NCBI RefSeq assembly: GCF_030580865.1
Contig: NZ_JAUQSY010000003.1
Span: forward strand, 186,001-250,000
DNA length: 64,000 nt
Direction: 5' to 3'
Source of the DNA: Hymenobacter aranciens
GTDB taxonomy: Bacteria; Bacteroidota; Bacteroidia; Cytophagales; Hymenobacteraceae
The translations under genes were made by a program, and so were the position numbers. A model generated the notes under the pieces. That model did no database searches, was not told the origin of the DNA, and saw nothing but the letters and a program-made list of their open reading frames with translations. Shown piece after piece: positions 25,594-34,811 of the stretch; the first letter of the stretch is position 1, and every line of letters starts with the position of its first letter.

Positions 25594-26166
25594 ATGGCCA
25601 CCGACCCTTCCCCGCTTCGCTCGGCCCAATACGACACTGCACTGTTACAAAGCTGTGGCGATGACGTATTCATCAGCGCCAATGTCGAGATTCGCCGGCC
25701 GCATCTGGTGCGCGTGGGCAGCCACGTCGCCATCGACTCGGGCGTGTACCTGACCACGGCGGCCGAAATCGGCGACTACACGCACCTCTCGCCTTACCTC
25801 ACCATCATTGGCGGGGCGCAGAGTACGCTGGTGGTGGAGGATTTCGTGACCATCGCGGCCGGCAGCCGCCTCATCTGCGGCTCCGACCGCTTCATGGGCG
25901 ACGGTTTTACGAGCGTGACGGCTCCCGAGGAGTTTCGTGATACCGTGGACTTTGGCACTATCCGCTGCTCGCGCTTCTCGGGCATCGGCACCAACGTCGT
26001 TATCATGCCCGACGTGACGATAGGGGAGGGCTGCGTCATCGGCGCCTGCTCGCTGGTAACCAAGGACACCGAACCCTGGACGGTGTACGTGGGCGTGCCA
26101 GCCCGGCCGGTGAAAGTCCGCCCCCGCGAAAAAATGCTTGAATACGCCAAAAAACTTGGCTACTAG
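25594..26166 (+). CDS. Left-handed beta-helix acyltransferase (hexapeptide repeat)
   Basis: A 190-residue protein with hexapeptide repeats: (residues ~25-60) VFISANVEIRRPHLVRVGSH, IDSGVYLTTAAEIGDYTHLS, then, after a loop, (~125-170) GIGTNVVIMPDVTIGEGCVI and VPARPVKVR. This is the LbH fold of NeuD/WbbJ/PglD-like O- or N-acetyltransferases, which use acetyl-CoA as trimers. It starts 1 nt after the SDR gene and follows the aminotransferase, so N-acetylation of an amino sugar is the likeliest job; O-acetylation of the polymer is an alternative. Confidence 0.85.
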   Translation: MATDPSPLRSAQYDTALLQSCGDDVFISANVEIRRPHLVRVGSHVAIDSGVYLTTAAEIGDYTHLSPYLTIIGGAQSTLVVEDFVTIAAGSRLICGSDRFMGDGFTSVTAPEEFRDTVDFGTIRCSRFSGIGTNVVIMPDVTIGEGCVIGACSLVTKDTEPWTVYVGVPARPVKVRPREKMLEYAKKLGY

Positions 26167-26213
26167 ATAGCAAACAGCAGTAGTTTGCCCATCTGTTTTC
26201 TTACTTTTCCTGA

Positions 26214-27215
26214 ATGTATACGCTTTCTTACGTCCTTACCACTTACAACAAGCTACCTTACCTCAAGCAGGTAGTGGCCCGGCTTATTGCCGAGCGGCAG
26301 CCCGACGAGGAAATCGTAGTGTGCGATGGCGGCAGCAACGACGGTACGCCGGATTACCTACGGGAGCTATACGAAGCTGGTAAAATTCAGCAGTTTGTGT
26401 CGGAGCGCGACAAAGGCGAGGCCCACGGCTTCAACAAAGCCATGCTACGCGCCCGGGGCGAGCTGATAAAGCTCGTGACTGACGACGATGCGTTCTGTTA
26501 CCCGGCCATCCGCGAGGCCAAGGCCTTCATGCTGGCCAACCCGAGCGTGGACGTGCTGTCGGGCAATACCGGTCTGATTCAGCTCGAAAACTTAGGTGAA
26601 GCCAGCCTTTACGACGACGTGGCCGACAACTTCCGCCGTTGGCTGGCCCACAAGGAAGTGGTATGGATGATTGGCCTGCCGCTGATTATCCGGCGCACTT
26701 CGCTGGCGCTCACGGGCTTGTTCAATACCGGCGTGGTGCAGGTCGATACCGAGTTTACCTACCGCATTACCAGCCTCAAGGGCATCAGCATTGCTTGGAG
26801 CACGGCCATGCTTAGCGTGCGCCTCGAAAATCCCCAGAGTAATTTCCGAGTGATGAACCAGGGCAAGGCAGTCAATGCCAGTACCGAGGAAGCCAACCGG
26901 ATGCGCTACTATTACGACAAGCAGTACGGCAACGACCTCGGCAGCTTGCTGCGCCAGCGCGTACCCTACGCCGAGTGGCTGAAAAAGCCGCTGCGTCCGC
27001 TCAAGCGGGCCTTGTTTAGCGGCTTGAGCATGAAGCAATACGAAGGCAACTTGAAAATGCCGACTACCTACGCGGCCCCAGCGGGCGGCGTAGCCCCGGC
27101 CGATGCGCTGCAAACGGCATTTGACGTAGCCGACGAACTGATGCGCAGCTACAATGCCGCGCATCCCACCGAATTTTTGTTTCAGGAGCAGCAGCTGACT
27201 AAGGCGCTGAGCTAA
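26214..27215 (+). CDS. Family 2 glycosyltransferase
   Basis: A 333-residue cytosolic GT2 enzyme. It has SYVLTTYNKLPYLKQVV at the N-terminus, EEIVVCDGGSNDGTPDYL and the DXD-like KLVTDDDAFCY near residue 90. The C-terminal part after ~230 is less conserved and has no membrane helix. It transfers an unidentified sugar to the growing repeat unit. It is preceded by TACTTTTC (26202-26209), one base short of the promoter consensus, and lies 47 nt after the acyltransferase gene. Confidence 0.85.
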   Translation: MYTLSYVLTTYNKLPYLKQVVARLIAERQPDEEIVVCDGGSNDGTPDYLRELYEAGKIQQFVSERDKGEAHGFNKAMLRARGELIKLVTDDDAFCYPAIREAKAFMLANPSVDVLSGNTGLIQLENLGEASLYDDVADNFRRWLAHKEVVWMIGLPLIIRRTSLALTGLFNTGVVQVDTEFTYRITSLKGISIAWSTAMLSVRLENPQSNFRVMNQGKAVNASTEEANRMRYYYDKQYGNDLGSLLRQRVPYAEWLKKPLRPLKRALFSGLSMKQYEGNLKMPTTYAAPAGGVAPADALQTAFDVADELMRSYNAAHPTEFLFQEQQLTKALS

Positions 27216-27272
27216 TTTTGTTAATAAACTCATTGCGGCCTGCTTAACGGCCGTTTTACTATTCTCACACGT

Positions 27273-28388
27273 ATGAAAGTTGCGCTCATCACCGGCATCA
27301 CCGGCCAAGACGGGGCTTACCTCACCGAGTTTTTGCTGGAAAAAGGCTATGAGGTTCACGGTATCAAGCGGCGCTCGTCGCTGTTCAATACCGACCGTAT
27401 CGACCACCTCATTACCGACGAGCACGGCCACAAAAACCCGCGCCTCACCAACCACTACGGCGACCTGACCGACTCGACCAACTTGATTCGCATCATTCAG
27501 GAAGTGCAGCCCGACGAGATTTATAACCTCGGCGCCATGTCGCACGTGAAGGTGTCGTTCGACGCGCCCGAGTATGTAGCTGATGTGGACGGCGTTGGTA
27601 CCCTGCGTATTCTGGAAGCCGTGCGCCTGCTGGGCCTCACCAAGAAAACCAAGATTTACCAGGCCAGCACCTCCGAGCTCTACGGTCTGGTGCAGGAAGT
27701 GCCGCAGCGCGAAACCACGCCCTTCTACCCCCGCTCGCCCTATGCCGTGGCCAAGCTCTACGGCTACTGGATTACGGTGAACTACCGCGAGGCCTACGGC
27801 ATGTTTGCCTGCAACGGCATCCTGTTTAACCACGAAAGTCCGCTGCGCGGCGAAACCTTCGTGACCCGCAAAATCACCCGCGGCGTGTCGCAGATTGCCC
27901 TGGGCATGCGCGACGACATCGCCCTCGGCAACCTCGACGCCAAGCGCGACTGGGGCCATGCCAAGGACTACGTGCAGGCTATGTGGCTGATTCTGCAGCA
28001 GGATACGCCGGAAGACTTCGTCATCGCCACCGGCGTGACGACTACCGTGCGCGACTTCGTGCGCATGTCCTTTGCCGAAATTGGCGTGGAGCTGGCCTTC
28101 GAAGGCGAGGGCGTGGACGAAGTGGGCCGCGTGGCTGCCTGCACCAACCCGGAGTACCAGCTTGCCATCGGCCAGACCGTGGTGCGCGTCGACCCCACCT
28201 ATTTCCGTCCCACCGAAGTGGAGCTGCTCATCGGCGACCCCACCAAGTGCAAGGAAAAACTGAAGTGGGAGCCCAGCTACGACCTGCCCGCCCTGGTGAA
28301 GGACATGATGCAGGCCGACCTGAGCCTCTTCAAGCGCGATGCGTACTTGCTGAAAGGTGGCCACAAAGTGCTGAATTACCACGAGTAA
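27273..28388 (+). CDS. gmd: GDP-mannose 4,6-dehydratase
   Basis: A 371-residue [51 protein letters not shown](R), [12 protein letters not shown] (Tyr-x3-Lys) and [16 protein letters not shown] are the classical Gmd blocks in the correct order. It converts GDP-mannose to GDP-4-keto-6-deoxymannose, the precursor of GDP-fucose (Fcl, encoded at 21384) and of GDP-perosamine-type sugars. The length is normal for the family. It is separated from fcl by five genes, so the two may have joined the locus separately. Confidence 0.95.
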   Translation: MKVALITGITGQDGAYLTEFLLEKGYEVHGIKRRSSLFNTDRIDHLITDEHGHKNPRLTNHYGDLTDSTNLIRIIQEVQPDEIYNLGAMSHVKVSFDAPEYVADVDGVGTLRILEAVRLLGLTKKTKIYQASTSELYGLVQEVPQRETTPFYPRSPYAVAKLYGYWITVNYREAYGMFACNGILFNHESPLRGETFVTRKITRGVSQIALGMRDDIALGNLDAKRDWGHAKDYVQAMWLILQQDTPEDFVIATGVTTTVRDFVRMSFAEIGVELAFEGEGVDEVGRVAACTNPEYQLAIGQTVVRVDPTYFRPTEVELLIGDPTKCKEKLKWEPSYDLPALVKDMMQADLSLFKRDAYLLKGGHKVLNYHE

Positions 28389-28399
28389 GGCGGCGGGCC

Positions 28400-28450
28400 G
28401 CCCTGGCGGCCCCCAATACCAACCGGCCTCGTGGCAGTGCCACGGGGCCG
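28400..28450. repeat. Two GC hairpins after gmd
   Basis: Stem 1 is GGGCCGCC/GGCGGCCC with a 2-nt loop. Stem 2 is CGGCCTCGTGGC/GCCACGGGGCCG (28424-28435 and 28439-28450) with one wobble. Neither is followed by a T-run, so they may be attenuators, RNA-stability hairpins or simple GC-rich palindromes. Confidence 0.5.
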
Positions 28451-28518
28451 AACTTGTATTCTCGCGGCGCCCCCGAAACCGGGCCGCCGCGCATTTAAGG
28501 CTGTACTGTTCATTTTCT

Positions 28519-29904
28519 ATGTCGTTATGGACGAAACTGGCCGGGTTGTCCAACAACGCGGTATTTCGCAAAGCAGTAGTCGGCTTTTCGGGCTCGGCAG
28601 CCATCACGGCAGCCGGTATGTTGCTGTCGCCGGTTATTTCGCGCCTGTACCGGCCCACCGATTATGGTGAGTACGCGGTGTTCAGTATTCTGCTGGGCAA
28701 CCTGTCGATTGTATCGAGTCTCAACTATCTGGGCGCCTTGCTATTGCCTAAGCGGCATGAGCGGTTTGTGGCCCTCACCCAGCTTTCGCTGTGGCTGAGT
28801 CTCATTGTTTCGGTCAGCTTCCTGGTGCTACTGTGGTTCTTTGAAGACAGCATTCTGACGTTCTTCGACATCCATAGCATCGGCTCGATGGTGTTCTGGA
28901 TTCCGTTTATTCTGCTGGCCTCGGTGTTGATGTCGTGCCTGCATTCACTGAGTATTCGTGAAAACCAATACTCGGTGAAAGCGGTATCCGACGTCAGCGC
29001 CAACATGACCGGCAAGGGCTACAATATCGCGCACGCGCTGTGGTTTGGTCCGTCGCCCATTGGCTTCATTATCGGCGACTTGCTGAACCGGGCGGTGGCA
29101 ATTGGGACGGTCGTATTCCGCCTGCCGTCGCGGCTGACCTTGCAGATGCTGCGCCCGCTGCCGCTACGGCTACTGGTGAAGACGGCCCTCTTCTACCGGC
29201 GCTTCCCGCTGCAGGTACTGCCGTCTACCTACCTCAATATCTTCTCGTCGCAGCTGCCGATACTCATGCTCAAGAGGTACTGCGACTCGGCGCAGGTAGG
29301 GTCTTTTGCATTCGCTACCAGCATGATGGAGCTGCCGATTTCGCTGCTGGGCGGGGCGCTGTCGCCGGTGGTGATGCGCGATGCCGTGCAGGCCCACCAC
29401 GACGGTGGCATAGAGCAGCTGGCAAAATTCTGCTCGGGCTATTTCCGGCGCATTTTCCTGGGGTTGGCCATTCCTTTCGCCGGGGTCGCCATCTTCGGCG
29501 ATTTGATTTTCCCCACCGTATTTGGCGGGCAGTGGAAAACCGCAGGCGTGGTAGCCTGTTTGCTAGCCGGATACTACGCTTTCCGGCTAAACTATTACAT
29601 TTTTGTGGCTGTGTACACGGTCATTCACAAGCAGATTTACGATTTGCTGTTCAACATTGTGCTGCTGGTGGCCCGGTTTGCGGCCATCTATTTCGTGGTG
29701 CAAAGTCACGGCTTTTTGTACGCCGTGGGAGCTTACAGCGCCGTGAGCTTGGTGCTGACGGCCCTCAACAGCTACGTGCTGCTGGGCACACTAGGCATCC
29801 GCTCGTGGAAGGTGGCGCTGGAGCAGTTCAGCTATTTTGCGGCCTTGCTGGGCGTGCTCTACCTGGCCCGCCTGGGGCTGAATAACTGGCTGCACCTCGG
29901 CTAA
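28519..29904 (+). CDS. Wzx-type oligosaccharide flippase
   Basis: A 461-residue polytopic membrane protein of the MOP/polysaccharide synthase group. The N-terminus (FRKAVVGFSGSAAITAAGMLL, then SRLYRPTDYGEYAVF) is the conserved start of O-antigen flippases; about 12-14 hydrophobic helices follow, including GFIIGDLLNRAVAIGTVVF, and ...LIFPTVFGGQWKTAGVVACLL is the family's 'W..AG' region. It would move undecaprenyl-linked repeat units across the inner membrane for polymerisation. A Wzy-like candidate lies at 41859 on the other strand. Confidence 0.88.
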   Translation: MSLWTKLAGLSNNAVFRKAVVGFSGSAAITAAGMLLSPVISRLYRPTDYGEYAVFSILLGNLSIVSSLNYLGALLLPKRHERFVALTQLSLWLSLIVSVSFLVLLWFFEDSILTFFDIHSIGSMVFWIPFILLASVLMSCLHSLSIRENQYSVKAVSDVSANMTGKGYNIAHALWFGPSPIGFIIGDLLNRAVAIGTVVFRLPSRLTLQMLRPLPLRLLVKTALFYRRFPLQVLPSTYLNIFSSQLPILMLKRYCDSAQVGSFAFATSMMELPISLLGGALSPVVMRDAVQAHHDGGIEQLAKFCSGYFRRIFLGLAIPFAGVAIFGDLIFPTVFGGQWKTAGVVACLLAGYYAFRLNYYIFVAVYTVIHKQIYDLLFNIVLLVARFAAIYFVVQSHGFLYAVGAYSAVSLVLTALNSYVLLGTLGIRSWKVALEQFSYFAALLGVLYLARLGLNNWLHLG

Positions 29905-29914
29905 GCAACTGACT

Positions 29915-31039
29915 ATGAAAGCAGCGCTGCGCACCACTCTGAAGAAGTCTGCCGATGCCGTGATACGGACCATCGGCGGCCTGCTACCCAAGCAGCTGGT
30001 AGCCGGGCGCGAACCCATGGCCCCGGCCGTGCTGCCGTTTCAGCTGCCGCTGCCGCGCAATGCGGCGCAGCTGCCACCGGCCTATCTGGCGCAGTTCGAC
30101 AACGAGCGCAGCCTGCCCGAGCGGTACTTTTTCCATCTGCGCAACGTGCAAGTGTCGTGGCACGGCGTAGTGTTTCAGAACCTGCAGATGTTCCGGCCCA
30201 GCGTGTTACCGGCCTCGGTTGAAGCCGAATTCAAGGGCAGCTTCCTGCTACGGCAGTGGTGGAAGCGCCGCGCCCGCCCCCTGCCCGCAAACGAAGTGGT
30301 GGGGCTGGCTTACGGCCCCTGGGCGGTGGGCAACTACTACCACTGGATAGTGGACACGCTGCCGCGCCTGCTGCTGCTGCAACGACAGTACCCGGGCTGC
30401 CGGCTGCTGATGCCCGCCGGCCTGCCCGTCTACGCCGCCAAAACCGCCGCCATGTTCGGCTTTGAGCGGCAGCTGCTGGTGCAGCCCGGCGAAATAGTGA
30501 CGGTGCCTCAGCTGGTGATGCCCGACTACGCCGCCCACCCCGGCTACCAGGACCCCGCCCTGATGCGCGAAGTGCGCGAAACCGTGTGGCGCGCCGTGGG
30601 GGCCCGGCCCCGGCCGCCGGGCCAGCCCGGCCGCCGCGTGTACGTGTCGCGGGCGCGGCAGCGCATCCGGCGCCTGCTCAACGAGGCCGCCATCGAGCCC
30701 CTGCTCCGGCAGTACGGCTTCGAAACAGTGTATTTCGAAACCCTGTCGTTTGAAGAGCAGGTGCAGCTGCTGCTTGAAACCGACGTGCTGGTGGGCATTC
30801 ACGGCGCCGGGCTCACCAACACCCTTTTTATGCGCCCCAATACCACGGTGGTGGAGTTCATGAGCGACAGCTCCTGCAACCCCTGCTACTACCACCTGGC
30901 CAGCGGCCTGGGCCTGAACTACAACTGCCTCCCCAGCCGTAGCGCCGAGCAGGGCGCCGCCGCTCACAACAATTCCGACCTGACGGTTGACGCCAGCCAG
31001 CTGGCGCAGCTTTTTACCACGCTTTTTCCTACTTCTTAA
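29915..31039 (+). CDS. GT61-family glycosyltransferase
   Basis: A 374-residue protein with the GT61 (DUF563) signature: GLAYGPWAVGNYYHWIVDTL near residues 128-147, PRLLLLQRQYPGCRL after it, and LVGIHGAGLTNTLFMRPN near residues 290-307. Many bacterial GT61 proteins act in capsule or O-antigen assembly, and eukaryotic members transfer xylose or GlcNAc. A xylose donor is available here from ugd/uxs, which makes xylosyltransfer attractive but unproved. It begins 10 nt after the flippase gene. Confidence 0.85.
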   Translation: MKAALRTTLKKSADAVIRTIGGLLPKQLVAGREPMAPAVLPFQLPLPRNAAQLPPAYLAQFDNERSLPERYFFHLRNVQVSWHGVVFQNLQMFRPSVLPASVEAEFKGSFLLRQWWKRRARPLPANEVVGLAYGPWAVGNYYHWIVDTLPRLLLLQRQYPGCRLLMPAGLPVYAAKTAAMFGFERQLLVQPGEIVTVPQLVMPDYAAHPGYQDPALMREVRETVWRAVGARPRPPGQPGRRVYVSRARQRIRRLLNEAAIEPLLRQYGFETVYFETLSFEEQVQLLLETDVLVGIHGAGLTNTLFMRPNTTVVEFMSDSSCNPCYYHLASGLGLNYNCLPSRSAEQGAAAHNNSDLTVDASQLAQLFTTLFPTS

Positions 31040-31048
31040 TTTATTACG

Positions 31049-31924
31049 ATGGGCCGCAATCTAATTCTGGGCATCAGCGACAACTACAATTATTTTCACC
31101 TGTCGCGGTTTTTTGAGTCCCTCTACAAAACCTCGTTCGACGGGCACGTGTGCCTGTTTGTGGGGCCCAACACGGGCGCCAACACCGTGCGCCAGCTGCA
31201 GAAGCTGGGTGTGGAAACCATCCTCTACAAGAAGGATTTCCCCTACATTTCGCAGCCGCACCCCGCCAATTTTCCGGCCCTGCCCGACCCGATTCACATC
31301 TACAACTTCCGGCATTTCCTGTACTACGACTACATTCTGAAGCACGAGCAGGACTTCGACAACGTGCTGCTGACCGACGTGCGCGACGTGGTGTTTCAGA
31401 AAGACCCCTTCGATTTTCCCATCGCGTCGCAGCTTTACGTGGCCATGGAAAGCCGCGACAAGCGCATCGGCTCCTGCCAGTACAACAGCAAGTGGGTGCT
31501 CAACGGCTACGGCCAGGAAAAACTCGATGAGCTGGCCGAGCAGATTGTGAGCTGCGCCGGCACCACCCTCGGCCCCATGGCCCAGATAAAGCGCTATCTG
31601 CACACGCTGCTCTCGGCCATTCTGGAGCTGAAAGACGCTTACGGCTGCGCCGACCAGGCCGTGCACAACGACCTGCTGCACAGCGGCCGTATCGCCCCCG
31701 TACGGCAGCTCTACAACGATGACACCCCCATTCTGACGGTGGGGGCCGAGTTCGAGTTCAAGCTCGACCCGCAGGGCTACCTGCTCGATGGCAAAGGGCA
31801 CCGCGCCAACACCGTGCATCAGTACGACCGGCACCCGACCTTGCTGGCGGCCGTCGACAAGTACATTTTTACCAACCCCTTGCGCAAGAGTTACCTCAAG
31901 CTGCGCTACAAGCTGATGCCCTAG
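31049..31924 (+). CDS. Putative glycosyltransferase, family uncertain
   Basis: A 291-residue soluble protein that I cannot assign to a numbered family with confidence. It opens MGRNLILGISDNYNYFHLSR with a GT-A-like N-terminus. HVCLFVGPNTGANTVRQLQK and VLLTDVRDVVFQKDPFDF follow; the DVRD sequence sits where a GT-A metal-binding DXD would be, as in GT8/DUF616-type enzymes, and CADQAVHNDLLHS is a late conserved-looking block. It lies 9 nt after the GT61 gene in the middle of the glycosyltransferase run, which supports a glycosyltransferase role. Confidence 0.65.
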   Translation: MGRNLILGISDNYNYFHLSRFFESLYKTSFDGHVCLFVGPNTGANTVRQLQKLGVETILYKKDFPYISQPHPANFPALPDPIHIYNFRHFLYYDYILKHEQDFDNVLLTDVRDVVFQKDPFDFPIASQLYVAMESRDKRIGSCQYNSKWVLNGYGQEKLDELAEQIVSCAGTTLGPMAQIKRYLHTLLSAILELKDAYGCADQAVHNDLLHSGRIAPVRQLYNDDTPILTVGAEFEFKLDPQGYLLDGKGHRANTVHQYDRHPTLLAAVDKYIFTNPLRKSYLKLRYKLMP

Positions 31925-31963
31925 GTGCAGTAGCCGCTTTTTTATTTACTCCGCATTTTGCTG

Positions 31964-33793
31964 ATGAATAGCACGTTTTTCAAATGGTTTAAGGCCTTAC
32001 TGCTGCTGCTGACGGTTGTTAGCCTGGCGGTGTTTGGCTGGGCTGCCAATAAAGGCCTGGACGTCAGCGACGAATCGTTCTATCTGCTTAACTACCGGTA
32101 CGCCGATACCTACCACGCCAGCTTTTCCAGCTTTCACCTCATCATCAATACGATGCTGGGTGGTCATGAATTCTCGATTGCGGGCTATCGAATAATCTAC
32201 CTGTTCATCATGGCCCTGCAAACGGCCGTTTTCACCTACGGCTTCGGCAAATGGCTGGAAAGCGAAGTGGGGGGGCGGGTGCAGCGAATCACGGCGGGCG
32301 GGTATAGTATCATCTTCTGCTACTTTCTGTTAGCCACGTTTGCCATTTTTTCCTGGGCGCCCCGCACGCTGTCCTATAATGGCATTAACTCACTGGTTAT
32401 CTATGCATCAGCCGGACTTTTGCTGTTTGCCCTCAGCAGGCCCAGCCGCGACCGGCTGGCGCTGCTGGCCCTGGTGCTGGCGGGCGTCCTGCTTCCCTTC
32501 GGGTTTTTCACCAAAATATCGGCGGCCGTGCTGTGCCTGGGCTGGCACGGACTGATGCTGCTGTTGGTACGACGCCCACGGGTAGGGGAGTTGCTGATTT
32601 TCATTGCGCTGCCGCTGGCGCTTGGCATTGGCGTAGGTACGCTGCTGTATTTCGGGACGGTGCAGTCGTATGCCGACTGGTGGCTCAATTTCAACCGCGA
32701 GATGAAGGTAATCGTGAAGGTGGGCTACGGGCCGGGCCAGATGGTGCGCCGCTACCTAGCTGATGCACTGCATGTTTTGCTGTTTGTGCTGTGGCCGGGC
32801 CTGCCCCTGCTGGGGGCCTGCGTGCTGCTGACCGGCAAGCGCACCAATGGTGCCCGCAAACCCTTGGCGCTATACGGTATCGCGGCCGTATTGCTGCTGG
32901 TCTTCGCCTGTTTGTGCGTGTACTACAACGTGTTCGACCATGCTTACCGCAATGCCGATGCTACCACCCGCCTGCTGTTCCTCTTTCTGGTGGCCGTTGC
33001 CATCGTGTGGTTCCGGCGCCAGTCGGCCACGCTTGCGCTTCGCTTCAGCGAAATCGTGGTGCTGATATGGTTGCTGGCATTGCCGGCCGTGGCGGCGTTT
33101 GGTACGGCCAATAGCTTGCTTACCAATGTGCTGAACGATATTGTTGCCTGGTTTGCCATTCTGTTGTTTTTTGCTTTCCGCCTGCTGTCGGCCTCCCGCC
33201 CGGAGGCGGCCGAAGGCGCGTTGCCGACGGCCCCGCTGCTGGCGCCCAATCAGCGGCGCGTGCTGTATGCCTTACTGATGCTGCCGGCGCTCTACGTCTT
33301 CGAGCAAGCCATGTGGGGCAGTATATTCCGCCCCTATATGCTGCCGGATAATTTGTTAACTCAAACCGAACAGCTGAAAGCGCCCGGCGTTCGGGGTAAA
33401 TTCTACGTCGATGCCCGGTTCCGCACCTTCGTAGCCGAGCTGTACGCGACCCTGCAGCGCGGTGGCTATCAGCATGGGCAAAGTATTGTGGCGCTGAATG
33501 ATATGCCTGGATTGGTGTATCTGATGAACGGCTGGTCGCCGAATGCACCGTGGTACTTCTCGTTTGCGTTTGAGCGTAACATCCACGCGCTGTCGCTGAA
33601 TCCGGCCAACATAAAGGGCTCTTACCTGCTGCTGAACAAAGCACTTTCGAGCCAGGAGCAGCAGGAGCTGCAGGCACACGGGCTCAACTATCCCACGGGC
33701 TACCAGCTGCTGGGCCAGCTTGCCAACCCCTACAACGTGTTCAATGCCGACCAGACCACCGTTTGGGTGTATGCGCCGGTTGAGCGGCGCTGA
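31964..33793 (+). CDS. Polytopic membrane protein, GT-C-like glycosyltransferase
   Basis: A 609-residue protein with about 11-13 predicted membrane helices in the first ~450 residues and a soluble C-terminal domain of ~150 residues. The first periplasmic loop carries GLDVSDESFYLLNYRY, whose acidic DE fits the catalytic Asp position of GT-C (PMT/ArnT-like) enzymes. It probably transfers a sugar from a polyprenyl donor on the outer face of the inner membrane, but the family is not identified. The ATG at 31964 is preferred; a TTG two codons upstream is an alternative. Confidence 0.65.
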   Translation: MNSTFFKWFKALLLLLTVVSLAVFGWAANKGLDVSDESFYLLNYRYADTYHASFSSFHLIINTMLGGHEFSIAGYRIIYLFIMALQTAVFTYGFGKWLESEVGGRVQRITAGGYSIIFCYFLLATFAIFSWAPRTLSYNGINSLVIYASAGLLLFALSRPSRDRLALLALVLAGVLLPFGFFTKISAAVLCLGWHGLMLLLVRRPRVGELLIFIALPLALGIGVGTLLYFGTVQSYADWWLNFNREMKVIVKVGYGPGQMVRRYLADALHVLLFVLWPGLPLLGACVLLTGKRTNGARKPLALYGIAAVLLLVFACLCVYYNVFDHAYRNADATTRLLFLFLVAVAIVWFRRQSATLALRFSEIVVLIWLLALPAVAAFGTANSLLTNVLNDIVAWFAILLFFAFRLLSASRPEAAEGALPTAPLLAPNQRRVLYALLMLPALYVFEQAMWGSIFRPYMLPDNLLTQTEQLKAPGVRGKFYVDARFRTFVAELYATLQRGGYQHGQSIVALNDMPGLVYLMNGWSPNAPWYFSFAFERNIHALSLNPANIKGSYLLLNKALSSQEQQELQAHGLNYPTGYQLLGQLANPYNVFNADQTTVWVYAPVERR

Positions 33794-33895
33794 GTAAGCC
33801 GGGCCGCGGTCGTGCTTACCGCTCGTTTATTTTGAATTTTAGTCGATTCAGCCAGCTACTTCGTTGTAAGTCTTCTGGTTGATTAATAATATGCC

Positions 33896-34792
33896 ATGCA
33901 GCCGTATTTTTCAATTGTCGTCCCTACCTACAACCGGGCCGACCTCATTGGCCTGACTCTGCAGTCGGTACAAAATCAGGAGTTTACCGATTGGGAGCTA
34001 CTGATAGTAGACGACGGCAGCAAAGACAATACGGCCGCCGTGGTGCAGCCCTACCTGGCCGATGCGCGCGTGCAGTACCTGCCCAAGGAAAATGCCGAGC
34101 GTGGCGTGGCCCGCAACTACGGGCTGGCGCGGGCCACGGGCCGCTACGTCCTGTTTCTGGATTCGGATGACCGGCTGCATCCCAACCATTTGAGCACCCT
34201 GCATGCCGCCATTGCCGGCGCCCCAGCGCCGCCCGATTTTATTGCGACGAAATACGATTTCGACCGTGATGGCGAGCGTCGCCCCAGCGACCTGGCTCCA
34301 TTGCCCGCCGGTCCGCTGGGCTTTGCCGACTTTCTGAATGGCAACGTTTTGGCCTGCAATGTGTGCGTGCGCCGCGCCAATCCCGAGCTCCGCCCTTTCG
34401 AAGAAGACCGGCGCTACGCGGCGGTGGAGGACTGGATGTTCATGCTGCAAAACACCCAGCACGGAGCCGTGGTGCAGCTCGTTGATGCCGTGACGCTGAC
34501 CATGAACGACCACGACCAGCGCTCGATGCGGGCTGACAACCAGGGCCTCATCCGCCGCCTCGACCTGGCGGCGGGCTGGATGCAGCAGCACCTGCAGCTG
34601 AGCGCCGACCAGCGCCGCCGCCTGCTGGGACGCGTCTATTATCTTTGTGCCATTCATGCCTATGCCGATGGGCACCGCGCCCAGGCGCTGGCCTATGCCC
34701 GGCAAGCCGCGCCCGGGTTGAGCCTGAAAACGAGCGTACTGCTGTATGTGCGCTGCCTGCTGGGGCCACAGCTCATTGGCTTGTTAAAATAA
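33896..34792 (+). CDS. Family 2 glycosyltransferase
   Basis: A 298-residue GT2 enzyme: FSIVVPTYNRADLIGLTLQS (residues ~5-24), LLIVDDGSKDNT and the DXD in VLFLDSDDRLHPNHL (~95). Residues EEDRRYAAVEDWMFML resemble the ED catalytic-base motif. The C-terminal ~60 residues are helical. It follows a 102-nt gap containing a weak 6-bp hairpin (near 33796) and ends 19 nt before the next glycosyltransferase. Confidence 0.88.
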   Translation: MQPYFSIVVPTYNRADLIGLTLQSVQNQEFTDWELLIVDDGSKDNTAAVVQPYLADARVQYLPKENAERGVARNYGLARATGRYVLFLDSDDRLHPNHLSTLHAAIAGAPAPPDFIATKYDFDRDGERRPSDLAPLPAGPLGFADFLNGNVLACNVCVRRANPELRPFEEDRRYAAVEDWMFMLQNTQHGAVVQLVDAVTLTMNDHDQRSMRADNQGLIRRLDLAAGWMQQHLQLSADQRRRLLGRVYYLCAIHAYADGHRAQALAYARQAAPGLSLKTSVLLYVRCLLGPQLIGLLK

Positions 34793-34811
34793 GAGTGGCC
34801 CGGCCACGCCT

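Noticed and set aside
26592..28658. A 688-residue minus-strand open frame across a glycosyltransferase gene and gmd
   Set aside because: It is antisense to well-supported genes and its sequence is low-complexity (His/Val/Gln-rich).
33793..33895. A terminator after the GT-C-like gene
   Set aside because: The only hairpin is a 6-bp GTAAGC/GCTTAC stem with a 12-nt loop and no T-run at the proper distance.
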